The notes: generated from the letters alone by a model not told the origin. Numbered from the stretch's first letter, positions 8,759-17,658 are shown. The stretch: 64,000 nt of DNA from an uncultured Clostridia bacterium (GCA_934465535.1 CAKSKV010000005.1:1-64000), one strand, 5' to 3'. Made by a program: numbers and translations.

Positions 8759-9363
8759 TTAGTGATGCCGGCCTTTTCAAATTGCTTTTTCAGCATCATG
8801 CATCCGATAAATGCGCTGAGAACAGCGGCAAGAATTGTTCCGGCAAGCATGATTATAAGTATCCACACCGTTCCTGTGGAGCGCATGGTGTCGATATACG
8901 ACTGTTCCGTGCCGTTACCAAGCATGGTCTTTGCCCAGCCTTCGGGGTTAGCGAAGAACACAAGATACGACCCGGTGCCGCCGAGCGAGAGCAGAATGTA
9001 GGAAAGCGAGTTTATTTTCTTGCTCTTATACTGTCCGGCGCCTGCAACAAGGTCAGCCACGATACCCATAATAAGATATCCGAGCGCCATGGCCCAGTGC
9101 ATACCGGTCACGAACCATATGAGGCAGAGGAGCGCACCGAGAATCGTGGCCGCCCAGCGCTTCTGTACCTTAGCAAGCATAAGCAGATAAACGGGGCCGC
9201 AGAGCAGCGCGCTGCCAACCGGCATATAAAAGGTCAGCACCGGGTTCGGTGCAAAGAAAATGCCGCCCACTAAAGCGAATACAAGAAACAGTGCCGAAAA
9301 AATTCCCACGGTTACAAGGTCCTTCACTGTCAGTCCTTTTTTAACGGTTGATTGTTTGTCCAT
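8755..9363 (-). CDS. ECF transporter S component, MptD/Trep_Strep family
   Basis: A 202-aa integral membrane protein with about six hydrophobic segments and a cytoplasmic N terminus (KKGLTVKDLVTVGIFSALF). The TVKDLV...GIFSALF start and the GGIFFAPNP and YLIMGIVAD segments are typical of the MptD/Trep_Strep S components (TIGR02185). Such proteins sit with EcfT/EcfA and IrtAB-like ABC proteins in the EqbHIJKL part of the Streptococcus equi equibactin locus. It is the substrate-binding subunit and first gene of the operon, with AAAGGAG before the ATG. Confidence 0.87.
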   Translation of the reverse strand: MDKQSTVKKGLTVKDLVTVGIFSALFLVFALVGGIFFAPNPVLTFYMPVGSALLCGPVYLLMLAKVQKRWAATILGALLCLIWFVTGMHWAMALGYLIMGIVADLVAGAGQYKSKKINSLSYILLSLGGTGSYLVFFANPEGWAKTMLGNGTEQSYIDTMRSTGTVWILIIMLAGTILAAVLSAFIGCMMLKKQFEKAGITK

Positions 9364-9394
9364 ATCATAATCTCCTTTACTTTCGGCAAACGGA

Positions 9395-9423
9395 TTGACT
9401 TTCCGCTCGCTTTTTGATACAAT
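9395..9423 (+). promoter_or_regulatory. Promoter of the second AraC gene
   Basis: TTGACT (9395-9400), 17-bp spacer, TACAAT (9418-9423). The operator palindrome begins 2 nt after the -10 box, so binding there should block this promoter. Confidence 0.75.
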
Positions 9424-9425
9424 TC

Positions 9426-9443
9426 AGTTAGGTATCGCTAACT
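9426..9443. promoter_or_regulatory. Operator box 3, AGTTAG-N6-CTAACT
   Basis: AGTTAGGTATCGCTAACT lies between two divergent sigma-A promoters, 2 nt from the plus-strand -10 and 7 nt from the minus-strand -10. One bound repressor dimer could silence both the transporter operon and the AraC gene. It shares arms and spacing with boxes at 370 and 1561. Confidence 0.75.
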
Positions 9444-9450
9444 GTTTTGT

Positions 9451-9479
9451 ATAATACATATAAACGAACTTTTCCGCAA
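9451..9479 (-). promoter_or_regulatory. Promoter of the ECF/ABC importer operon
   Basis: On the minus strand TTGCGG (9479-9474), a 17-bp spacer and TATTAT (9456-9451) precede the S-component gene. Box 3 lies directly downstream of the -10. Confidence 0.7.
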
Positions 9480-9545
9480 CGGTTTGCGGTTTGGTTTGTC
9501 CGTTCGTTGCAAACAAAAGTCCGATCGTTTCAAGGAGACAATAAA

Positions 9546-10517
9546 TTGAGCAGTAAAATACTTACCGACTACTATAACACGCTGCTTACCGAAAGCAGTT
9601 TTATTCCCGCGCCGTGTGATGAAAAATTCAGTCCTGCCGGGAATTGCTGGAGGCTTTCCCCCAAGCTCGGCGGAGGTCACTACTGGCTGTATGCGCAGAA
9701 GGATCTGTTTGATATAAAGATCCATGACTTCTATTTTCACAACGATTTCGTCCTGAACTTTGATATCCCTGAGGGAATAAGCATCACCCGGTACGATTCC
9801 ATTTCAGGCGAGGAGCTTAACCCCTACCGCCGTTTATCGGCAGGAAATATTCAGACCTTTGTAGGAGGCAAGCAAAATTACAAAGCAATCATACACAAGC
9901 GCATTCCGATACACTCAGTCGGAATAGAAATTTTCCCTGCATACTATGAGGATTATCTCAAAAAGCAGTATCCAGATGAGTATTTCGACCTTTCCGCTGC
10001 GTTTCAGTGTGTCGATCAGGCAGCTGACTTCCCTGCCATGTCCAAGCTACTGTTTGAGATCGAAAACTATCGCGGGGACGGCATTGCCGCTGCGCTGTTT
10101 TACGAGGCAAAGGTCACGGAGGCGATTGCACTTGTGGTAGACAACCAAAAAAAGCAGGTAGCAAAAAACGCACACCCGCTTTCAAAAGAGGATATTGAGG
10201 GGCTCGAAAATGTGATAAGCTACATCGCCGACCATTACACCTTTGACATTCCGCTTGAACGCCTTGCGAATATTGCCTGTATGAGTGCAAGCAAACTCAA
10301 GGCCTGCTTCAAACGGCACACAGGATGCACTGTCACAGAGTATATTCAGGGACGGCGCATGAGCCAGGCGGAGCATCTGCTCATTGATACCGATTTCACT
10401 ATGGGACAAATCGCACAGATGATCGGCTATACCACCTCCAGCCGCTTTGCAGAACTGTTCAAGAAAAACACAGGCATACTGCCGATCGAATACAGAAAAA
10501 TTGCAAGACATGAGTAA
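9546..10517 (+). CDS. AraC-family transcriptional regulator
   Basis: A 323-aa protein starting at TTG 9546, 8 nt after AAGGAG; the longer frame to 9447 has no ribosome site and covers the promoter. The N-terminal part (about 1-190) is a ligand-binding region. The C-terminal part (about 220-320) carries the two AraC helix-turn-helix motifs (FDIPLERLANIACMSASKLKA and FTMGQIAQMIGYTTSSRFAE). It resembles YbtA/PchR-type regulators. Transcribed divergently from the importer operon with a shared operator, it is probably its activator. Confidence 0.88.
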   Translation: MSSKILTDYYNTLLTESSFIPAPCDEKFSPAGNCWRLSPKLGGGHYWLYAQKDLFDIKIHDFYFHNDFVLNFDIPEGISITRYDSISGEELNPYRRLSAGNIQTFVGGKQNYKAIIHKRIPIHSVGIEIFPAYYEDYLKKQYPDEYFDLSAAFQCVDQAADFPAMSKLLFEIENYRGDGIAAALFYEAKVTEAIALVVDNQKKQVAKNAHPLSKEDIEGLENVISYIADHYTFDIPLERLANIACMSASKLKACFKRHTGCTVTEYIQGRRMSQAEHLLIDTDFTMGQIAQMIGYTTSSRFAELFKKNTGILPIEYRKIARHE

Positions 10518-10521
10518 AAAC

Positions 10522-10563
10522 GAAAAGAGACGGAATTCGTTAAACGGAATCCGTCTCTTTTTA
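10522..10563 (+). terminator. Terminator of the second AraC gene
   Basis: The arms AAAAGAGACGGAATTC and GGAATCCGTCTCTTTT, with loop GTTAAAC, end in TTTTT. It also marks the right limit of the import island. From 10564 to 10783 I see no gene. Confidence 0.85.
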
Positions 10564-10783
10564 TCTGCTCCCCGTCCAAAGAAGCGCTGTTTAATTCTGT
10601 TTGCCGTAAGGCTGCATATTCTGTATTGTTAAAGAAGCGGGGATACCGCTTCAGCGCAATTTGCCGATACAGGTTGCAAAGCATACAAAGAACAATCGTG
10701 CAATCAGAAAACCGGCATGCGTAAGCCATTTCAGCTCAATCGTCCGGCAGAAATATCCCTTTAAGACTCAGCTTATATCTTTC

Positions 10784-13624
10784 TCATTTTCCTGAGCGCT
10801 TCTTTTTAAGCACCTTTGCAAGATACTGCCCGGTATAGGACGCCGGGCAGGCGGCTATTTCCTCCGGCGTTCCGGTAGCCACCACAGTGCCCCCTTTGTC
10901 GCCCCCTTCTGGGCCGAGATCTATGCAGTAATCCGCACATTTTATAACATCAAGGTTGTGCTCTATGACCACCACCGTATTGCCCTCTGCCGCAAGGCGG
11001 TCCAGTATTCCTATAAGCCTGCCGACATCTTCGGTATGAAGGCCGGTTGTAGGCTCATCCAGAATGTACAGGGTTTTGCCCGTACTGCGCCTTGAAAGCT
11101 CGGTTGCCAGCTTTACACGCTGTGCCTCGCCGCCGGAAAGAGTGGTGGAGGGCTGACCCAAGGTAATATATCCAAGGCCCACATCCATAAGAGTGCGCAG
11201 CTTACCCTCCAGCTGCGGAATATTTTTGAAAAAGGCGTAGGCATCCTCCACCGTCATATTAAGCACATCGTATATGCTCTTGCCCTTATAATGCACCTCC
11301 AGCGTTTCCCTGTTGTAGCGCTTGCCCTTGCAGACCTCACAGGGCACATATATATCGGGCATAAAATGCATCTCTATTTTCAGCAAACCGTCGCCCGAGC
11401 ACGCCTCGCATCTGCCGCCCTTAACATTGAAACTGAAGCGGCTGGCGTTATATCCCCGTGTTTTGGCATCCTGCGTCTGCGCAAACAGATTGCGTATCGG
11501 GTCAAAAAGCCCGGTATAGGTGGCCGGATTGCTTCTGGGCGTGCGCCCTATCGGCGACTGATCTATAACGATTATTTTGTCAAGATGCTCTATTCCTTCC
11601 ACACGGCGGCATTTTCCGCCCTTAATTTTGGTGCCGTTGAGCATACGCGCAAGGTTTTTATAAAGCACGCCGTTTACAAGAGAGGATTTCCCCGACCCGG
11701 ATACACCGGTTACCACCGTAAAAAGCCCTATCGGGAAGCTGACATCTATATTCTTCAGATTGTTTTCGCTCGCGCCTGATATGCGCACGCACCGCCAATC
11801 CGGAATACGGCGCTTTGCGGGCACGGGGATGAACTTTTTCCCGGAAAGATACGCCCCCGTAACGGATGCCGGGTTATCCATCACCTGCTGCGGAGTGCCC
11901 GCCGCCACCACGGTACCGCCGTGTATGCCGGCTCCCGGGCCGATATCCACAAGGTAATCCGCCTCCAGCATGGTTTCCTCATCATGCTCCACCACAACCA
12001 GCGTATTGCCCAGATCCCGCAGCCCCTTAAGGGAGGCCAGCAGCCTGCCGTTATCCCGCTGATGCAGCCCTATTGAAGGCTCATCCAGAATATACAGCAC
12101 CCCCATAAGTCCTGCGCCTATCTGCGTTGCCAGCCGTATACGCTGCGCCTCGCCGCCGGAAAGGGTGCAGGCGCTGCGGGAAAGCGTAAGATAGGAAAGC
12201 CCCACATCTATAAGAAATTTAAGCCTTGTGCGTATTTCCTTTATAATGCGCTCCCCTATAAGCTCCTCCTTGCGGCTCAGCTTCAGGCTGCCCATAAAAG
12301 CATAGGCATCCTCTACGCTCATTTCCGAAAGCTGGGCTATATTCTTCTCCCCAACGGTAACGGCCAGTACCTCCGGCTTAAGCCTTTTGCCACCGCATAC
12401 CGGGCAGGGCTCCTGCACCATATACTGTTCTATTTCCTGCTTTACAAGCTCACTTGCCGTTTCGCGGTAGCGTCTTTCAAGGTTTGGGATTATTCCTTCA
12501 AAGCGCTGCCTGTATGTGCGCACATGGTTTACCGTTTCCAGCCGGTACTCCAGCTCCTCCTGCCCGGAGCCGTACATCACGGCATTGTATGCCTTGGGCG
12601 AAAGCTCGTTTACCGGGGTATCCAGCGAAAAACCGTAATGCTCCGCCAGTGCCCTCAGCGTAACCCCGGCAATGGAATCCGGCGCCGCCGTGCTCCAGCC
12701 CGAAACCCTTACCGCTCCCTGCGCAAGGCTTTTTTCGGGATCGGTTACAAGCAGCTCCGGCGATATCCTGCTTTGCGTGCCCAGCCCCGTGCAGGCCGGG
12801 CAGGCACCAAACGGGCTGTTGAAGGAAAAGGAGCGCGGCTCCAGCTCCTGAATGCTTATGCCGCACTCCGTGCAGGCATAATTCTGAGAAAACAGCTTTT
12901 CCTCCTCCGGGCATACCGCAAGCGCCAGGCCGTCCGCAAGATGCAGCGCCGCCTCAAGGGAATCGGCAAGACGCGTGCGGATATCCGGCTTTACAATAAG
13001 CCTGTCCACCACAGCTTCTATGCTGTGCTTTTTATTTTTTTCCAGCTCCGGCTCCTCCTCGGAGAGATCGTACACCGTGCCGTCCGCCCTCACTCGGGAA
13101 TAGCCCTGGCGCATAAGGTCGGCGAAAAGCTTGCGGTATTCCCCCTTGCGCTCCCTTATGATAGGCGCCATTATCTGTATGCGGCTGCCCTGCGGCAGCT
13201 GCATTACCCAGTCCACCATCTGATCCACCGTCTGCTGCTCAATGGGTCGCCCGCATTTGGGGCAATGGGGATGCCCTATACGGGCATACAGCAGACGCAG
13301 ATAGTCGTGTATTTCCGTTACCGTACCCACCGTTGAGCGCGGATTGCGCCCCGTGGTCTTCTGATCTATGCTTATAGCGGGGCTGAGACCGTCTATGCTG
13401 TCCACATCCGGCTTTTCCATCTGCCCCAAAAACTGACGGGCATATGATGAAAGGGATTCAACATATCTCCTCTGTCCCTCGGCATAAAGCGTATCAAAGG
13501 CAAGCGAGGTTTTGCCCGAGCCGGAAAGCCCCGTGAATACCACCATTTTATTGCGCGGTATTACAAGATCCACATTTTTAAGATTGTGCGCCCGCGCACC
13601 CTTTATAACTATATCTTCCTGCAT
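10784..13624 (-). CDS. uvrA: Excinuclease ABC subunit UvrA
   Basis: A 946-aa DNA damage sensor of nucleotide excision repair. It has two ABC ATPase modules (Walker A GLSGSGKTSL near 32-41 and GVSGSGKSSL near 640) and signatures LSGGEAQRIRLATQ and LSGGEAQRVKLATE. Zinc fingers are CPKC...(near 120), CTEC, CPVCGG and CEAC...CEVC. Length is normal for the family. It lies 79 bp downstream of uvrB in the same orientation, so the two form an operon and act as the UvrA2B2 complex. AAGGAAA precedes the ATG. Confidence 0.98.
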   Translation of the reverse strand: MQEDIVIKGARAHNLKNVDLVIPRNKMVVFTGLSGSGKTSLAFDTLYAEGQRRYVESLSSYARQFLGQMEKPDVDSIDGLSPAISIDQKTTGRNPRSTVGTVTEIHDYLRLLYARIGHPHCPKCGRPIEQQTVDQMVDWVMQLPQGSRIQIMAPIIRERKGEYRKLFADLMRQGYSRVRADGTVYDLSEEEPELEKNKKHSIEAVVDRLIVKPDIRTRLADSLEAALHLADGLALAVCPEEEKLFSQNYACTECGISIQELEPRSFSFNSPFGACPACTGLGTQSRISPELLVTDPEKSLAQGAVRVSGWSTAAPDSIAGVTLRALAEHYGFSLDTPVNELSPKAYNAVMYGSGQEELEYRLETVNHVRTYRQRFEGIIPNLERRYRETASELVKQEIEQYMVQEPCPVCGGKRLKPEVLAVTVGEKNIAQLSEMSVEDAYAFMGSLKLSRKEELIGERIIKEIRTRLKFLIDVGLSYLTLSRSACTLSGGEAQRIRLATQIGAGLMGVLYILDEPSIGLHQRDNGRLLASLKGLRDLGNTLVVVEHDEETMLEADYLVDIGPGAGIHGGTVVAAGTPQQVMDNPASVTGAYLSGKKFIPVPAKRRIPDWRCVRISGASENNLKNIDVSFPIGLFTVVTGVSGSGKSSLVNGVLYKNLARMLNGTKIKGGKCRRVEGIEHLDKIIVIDQSPIGRTPRSNPATYTGLFDPIRNLFAQTQDAKTRGYNASRFSFNVKGGRCEACSGDGLLKIEMHFMPDIYVPCEVCKGKRYNRETLEVHYKGKSIYDVLNMTVEDAYAFFKNIPQLEGKLRTLMDVGLGYITLGQPSTTLSGGEAQRVKLATELSRRSTGKTLYILDEPTTGLHTEDVGRLIGILDRLAAEGNTVVVIEHNLDVIKCADYCIDLGPEGGDKGGTVVATGTPEEIAACPASYTGQYLAKVLKKKRSGK

Positions 13625-13703
13625 ATATGTTTCCTTTCAAAAGCTCTTTTGCACATAACCGCTTTTCCGACATGATAAGCCGAATCCGCAGGGCGCCGCA
13701 GTG

Positions 13704-15656
13704 TCAGATATCCTGCTCCTGCCTTAAAAGCTTAAGCGCATCTCTGAGCTTTGCGGCAGTTTCGAAATCCAGCTTCTGCGCCGCCGCCAGCATCTCCCGC
13801 TCCAGCCTTGCAATTTCCTTCTTTATAGCCGCAGGATCCTTCTTTTCCTTCTCCTTAAGCGGCTTTGTTATCTCCAGCACCTCCCGCACGCCCTTTATTA
13901 TGGTACGCGGTACTATACCGTGTTCTTTGTTATAAGCCTTTTGCTTTTCCCTGCGCCGCGCCGTTTCCGTCATGGCCTTTTCCATGGACTCCGTTACGGT
14001 ATCGGCATAAAGCACGACCTTGCCCTCTGCGTTGCGCGCCGCCCTGCCTATTGTCTGTATCAGCGATCTTTCACTGCGCAGAAAGCCCTCTTTATCGGCA
14101 TCCAGTATTGCCACCAGCGACACCTCGGGAAGATCAAGCCCCTCGCGCAGAAGGTTTATGCCCACCAAAACATCGAACTCGCCCAGGCGCAGATCGCGTA
14201 TTATCTCCATGCGTTCAAGGGTGTGTATTTCCGAATGCATATACCGCACCCTGACGCCCTCATTCTGCAAGTATTCGGTAAGCTGCTCCGCCATTTTCTT
14301 TGTAAGCGTTGTAACCAGCACGCGGAAGCCCTTTGCCGTTTCCTGCCTTATGCTGTCCAGCAGATCGTCCACCTGATGCTGCGCCGGCCGCAGGATTATC
14401 TCCGGGTCCAGCAGCCCCGTAGGCCGCACTATCTGCTCCGCCACAAGACCGGCCTTGTCCAGCTCATAGTCCGCCGGGGTGGCGCTTATGCATATCATTT
14501 GGCGGTAACGGTGCTCAAACTCCTCAAAATTCAGCGGACGGTTATCCAGCGCCGCCGGAAGCCGGAAGCCGTATTCCACCAGCTTTTCCTTGCGTGAGCG
14601 GTCGCCGGCGTACATGGCGCGCAGCTGGGGCAGCGTCACATGGGATTCATCCACTATCAAAAGGAAATCCTGCGGAAAATAATCAAGAAGGGTATAAGGC
14701 GGCTCTCCGGCGGCACGGCCGTCCAGATAACGGGAATAGTTCTCGATACCCGAGCAATAGCCTATCTCCTTCATCATTTCCACATCGTAATTGGTGCGTT
14801 CCTCCAGCCGCTGCGCCTCCAAAAGCTTGCCTTGGCTGCGGAACCATTCCACCTGCGCCGCCTTATCGCGCATTATCTCCCTTACGGCGCGCTCCATGGA
14901 ATCCTGCGAGGCAGCATAATGCGTATTTGGGAAAACCATGTAGTGCTCCAGTTGTGCCACGGCGCGCCCCGTAGTAACATCCACCAGCTTGAGCGCATCT
15001 ATTTCGTCCCCGAAAAACTCCGTACGCACCGCTTTATCGCCGGAACCGGGCGGAAATATTTCCACGCTGTCCCCCCGAACACGGAAGGTGCCGCGTTCAA
15101 AGGCTATATCGTTGCGCTGATACTGTATATCCACCAGTCTTTCAAGCAGCTCCTGCCTGCGCATGCACATGCCCGGCCGCAGCGATACCGCCATTTCACG
15201 GTAGGCAGTCGGGTCGCCCATACCGTATATGCAGGACACCGACGACACCACTATGACATCCCTGCGCTCCTGAAGCGCCGCCGTGGCGCTGTGGCGCAGC
15301 TTTTCTATCTCGTCGTTTATGGAGCTGTCCTTTTCTATATAGGTATCGGTGCTGGGAATATAAGCCTCCGGCTGATAATAATCATAAAAGGAAACGAAGT
15401 ACTCCACGGCATTTTCCGGAAAAAACTCCTTGAATTCGCTGCACAGCTGCGCCGCAAGAGTTTTGTTGTGCGCAAGCACCAGAGTGGGGCGGTTAAGCCT
15501 TGCAATAACATTTGCCGCCGTAAAGGTCTTGCCGGAGCCGGTAACGCCCAGCAGCACCTCCGTGCGCAGACCGTCCTGCACACCCTGCACCAGCTCCTCT
15601 ATTGCCTGCGGCTGATCGCCCGACGGTGCATACGGCGCATGAAGCCTGAAATCCAT
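13704..15656 (-). CDS. uvrB: Excinuclease ABC subunit UvrB
   Basis: A 650-aa protein starting at ATG 15656 behind CGGAGGAAAG; 17 extra upstream codons lack a ribosome site. It is a damage-verifying helicase with Walker A GVTGSGKTFT (about 42), the beta-hairpin YYDYYQPEAYIP, DEAD-like VDESH, helicase motifs RDLRLGEFDVLVGINLLREGLD (split here as key residues) and QTIGRAARN. A C-terminal UVR motif (AAAQKLDFETAAKLRD) recruits UvrC. It is the first gene of the uvrBA operon. Confidence 0.98.
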   Translation of the reverse strand: MDFRLHAPYAPSGDQPQAIEELVQGVQDGLRTEVLLGVTGSGKTFTAANVIARLNRPTLVLAHNKTLAAQLCSEFKEFFPENAVEYFVSFYDYYQPEAYIPSTDTYIEKDSSINDEIEKLRHSATAALQERRDVIVVSSVSCIYGMGDPTAYREMAVSLRPGMCMRRQELLERLVDIQYQRNDIAFERGTFRVRGDSVEIFPPGSGDKAVRTEFFGDEIDALKLVDVTTGRAVAQLEHYMVFPNTHYAASQDSMERAVREIMRDKAAQVEWFRSQGKLLEAQRLEERTNYDVEMMKEIGYCSGIENYSRYLDGRAAGEPPYTLLDYFPQDFLLIVDESHVTLPQLRAMYAGDRSRKEKLVEYGFRLPAALDNRPLNFEEFEHRYRQMICISATPADYELDKAGLVAEQIVRPTGLLDPEIILRPAQHQVDDLLDSIRQETAKGFRVLVTTLTKKMAEQLTEYLQNEGVRVRYMHSEIHTLERMEIIRDLRLGEFDVLVGINLLREGLDLPEVSLVAILDADKEGFLRSERSLIQTIGRAARNAEGKVVLYADTVTESMEKAMTETARRREKQKAYNKEHGIVPRTIIKGVREVLEITKPLKEKEKKDPAAIKKEIARLEREMLAAAQKLDFETAAKLRDALKLLRQEQDI

Positions 15657-15727
15657 ACTCTTTCCTCCGATACGGCGCAACAAATGTAGCCCTTCAATTG
15701 TGTTCATATGCTGCTAAAATCATTGCA

Positions 15728-15756
15728 AGTATATCACCAAAGCACAAAATGTGCAA
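15728..15756 (-). promoter_or_regulatory. Promoter of uvrBA
   Basis: On the minus strand TTGCAC (15756-15751), a 17-bp spacer and TATACT (15733-15728), giving a leader of about 65 nt before uvrB. Confidence 0.65.
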
Positions 15757-15783
15757 GCAATTTGCACAATTCATCCTGCGCAC

Positions 15784-15797
15784 GCAACATATATTCG
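15784..15797. promoter_or_regulatory. Possible LexA (SOS) box upstream of uvrBA
   Basis: Read on the minus strand, CGAATATATGTTGC matches 12 of 14 positions of the Gram-positive LexA consensus CGAACRNRYGTTYC. It lies about 28 bp upstream of the -35 element. uvrBA is a classical SOS operon in Firmicutes. The position upstream of the promoter and the two mismatches keep this tentative. Confidence 0.35.
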
Positions 15798-15872
15798 CAT
15801 TCACGCCGTATTGTGCCCGTTTCGGGCGCTGCAAAACAAAAACAAATCCGCCGGATGCCGATATTGCCGCAG

Positions 15873-15903
15873 AAATAAAAAACGGCTGCCGTCAAAGCAG
15901 CCG
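15873..15903 (-). terminator. Terminator of the zinc-ribbon/lipoprotein operon
   Basis: On the minus strand CGGCTGC, loop TTTGACG, GCAGCCG, then TTTTTTAT. It lies 28 nt after the stop of the zinc-ribbon gene. Confidence 0.85.
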
Positions 15904-15930
15904 CCGAAATGTATTTTTATGCTTTATTCC

Positions 15931-16518
15931 TTACAGCTTCTGTCCGCACGCCGAGCAAAAGGCGCTGTCCGGAGACACCTCCGCCCCGCAGGCCGGGCAT
16001 TTTGTGCAAAGGCTTGCCCCGCAGTGATTGCAGAACCTTGCGCCGCCGGGCACCTGCGCTTTGCAGCCGGGGCAAACGATCATTCCCTGCTCCACCTTTG
16101 CTCCCGCACCGTTTACCGTGACGGTTTTTCCTCCCGCCACTATGCAGTTTTCTATAACCTGAAACACCTCGCCCGGCAGCTTCTTCTGCTTATAGGCGCC
16201 CATTCCCGCAGTGATTGCAAGGGGCCATGCCACAAACAGTCCCACTGCCCCCGCGCCGATCTTATCCGACCACTGTCCTTCTCCCACCGTAACGGTCAGT
16301 TGTCCCTGCATCTCCGTCATCTGAACGCTTACCGCCAAACGCATGCCCGCCAGGGTTTTCCAGCCGTCCTTGGGCTGACTGGCCTGCATTACAAAGCCGT
16401 CCACCGTTTTTGAGCTTTGTACCTCCATGCTCTTTTCCGTACGAAAAAAGTTCTCAAGCCTTGCCGCGATGCTCTGCACCTCCGTGCCGTTTAACATAAA
16501 AGTTCTCGATTCCGACAT
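15931..16518 (-). CDS. Zinc-ribbon membrane protein, function unknown
   Basis: A 195-aa protein. Residues 1-85 form a soluble domain of no recognised family. A hydrophobic segment (about 90-110) is followed by a short soluble piece. Two C-terminal zinc ribbons follow (CPGCKAQVPGGARFCNHCG and CPACGAEVSPDSAFCSACG), the double zinc-ribbon (DZR) arrangement seen in many Gram-positive membrane and signalling proteins. GGAGG precedes the ATG. It is third in a minus-strand group after two lipoproteins, but the 27-bp gap gives no proof of shared function. Confidence 0.75.
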   Translation of the reverse strand: MSESRTFMLNGTEVQSIAARLENFFRTEKSMEVQSSKTVDGFVMQASQPKDGWKTLAGMRLAVSVQMTEMQGQLTVTVGEGQWSDKIGAGAVGLFVAWPLAITAGMGAYKQKKLPGEVFQVIENCIVAGGKTVTVNGAGAKVEQGMIVCPGCKAQVPGGARFCNHCGASLCTKCPACGAEVSPDSAFCSACGQKL

Positions 16519-16545
16519 GGTTATTGCCTCCCTGTTTTTTGTTTT

Positions 16546-17658
16546 TCAGTCCGCGCGTTCTATATAACCGCTTATTGGCTGTGCATACATATTATCGTCC
16601 GTTACGGGCTTGTAGCGTTTTCCGTCATATGCCTCCGTAAAGCCGTTTTCCGCTTTATATATTCTGCCCGTTTCGCTGTCGTAAACTCGCTCATAGCCCA
16701 AGGTCGCATCGCTTTGCTTCTGGCTGATTATATCCTGGCTTTTATTTCGCTTTTCCCACGAATCCGTTATTCCGTTCATGGTCTCATTCATATTCCGGCT
16801 TATATCCGCCGCAAGCGCAACCTTTTCGTTGCTGGCCTGGTTTGTTGCCTTTACAAAGCTGTCGGAGTATTCCAGCGTCTTCATGCATTCGCTCAGAACG
16901 CTCTCCCACTCAATAAATCTGTCCTTTGCGGCGGTTATGGCCATAATATTGTATGCCATATAATATCCGCCGTCCTCGGTTTGCAGTATATAGTCCTTAA
17001 GAGTGCCGTCAGATATCGCAAAGCTGCCGAAATCCACAACGCTGGCGGCAAACATACCCTCTCCCTCTTTGGAGCCGTCGCTGAATGTGGCCCTCAGCAG
17101 CTCGTCGCCCATGGCATAAGCCGCCATGCCGCTGCCGGAGGCAAAACGCTCTGTAGCCTTAAAGCCGTCAAATACGGGAAAGGCATATCCGGAATATGTC
17201 GGCTCTACCTCTTTTATAAAGGCGACATACTGCGGAAATATACTGAAGAAGCCTTCGGTTGACGGGTTTGCAAGCACCGGTGCCTTTGCAAACAGCGCCG
17301 ACTGCGCATCCCCCATGGCATATTTTTTCCGCCATACCTCCTTGCCCTTCTGGCTGTGCAGCAAAACATCGGCCTTCAGCAAAACAAACATCTGGTTCAG
17401 CGGCTCCTGCGGGTCGTATACTCTTATGCTGTGATATATATTCACTCCGCCGGTTTCCACCTTCCAGCCCTTTGGAATGGTAATGCTGAAATCCGCGCTT
17501 TCATATTTTTCCGTCTGCACCGCCATAGCGGCCGTTTTCGTAATTTTTATTCCCTTTTCCGTTTTGTTTCCGCCCGTTTCGGTATTGCCCGTACAGGCAG
17601 TAAGCAGCATAAGCGCAGCCACCGCCGCAGCAAGCGCCGCCTTTTTAATAGCCTTCAT
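16546..17658 (-). CDS. Lipoprotein, function unknown
   Basis: A 370-aa protein with a lipoprotein signal peptide ending at Cys22 (LMLLTAC). The mature protein begins with a Thr/Gly/Lys-rich linker, followed by a SADFSITIPKGWKVE segment that resembles the PsbP-like/DUF1795 fold start seen in many surface lipoproteins. I chose ATG 17658 because GGGAGGGG precedes it and it gives a normal signal peptide. ATG 17691 (MAKQ) with GGAGAG is an alternative. It is exported and anchored to the outer face of the membrane. The downstream protein carries zinc ribbons and the upstream gene is another lipoprotein. Confidence 0.75.
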   Translation of the reverse strand: MKAIKKAALAAAVAALMLLTACTGNTETGGNKTEKGIKITKTAAMAVQTEKYESADFSITIPKGWKVETGGVNIYHSIRVYDPQEPLNQMFVLLKADVLLHSQKGKEVWRKKYAMGDAQSALFAKAPVLANPSTEGFFSIFPQYVAFIKEVEPTYSGYAFPVFDGFKATERFASGSGMAAYAMGDELLRATFSDGSKEGEGMFAASVVDFGSFAISDGTLKDYILQTEDGGYYMAYNIMAITAAKDRFIEWESVLSECMKTLEYSDSFVKATNQASNEKVALAADISRNMNETMNGITDSWEKRNKSQDIISQKQSDATLGYERVYDSETGRIYKAENGFTEAYDGKRYKPVTDDNMYAQPISGYIERAD

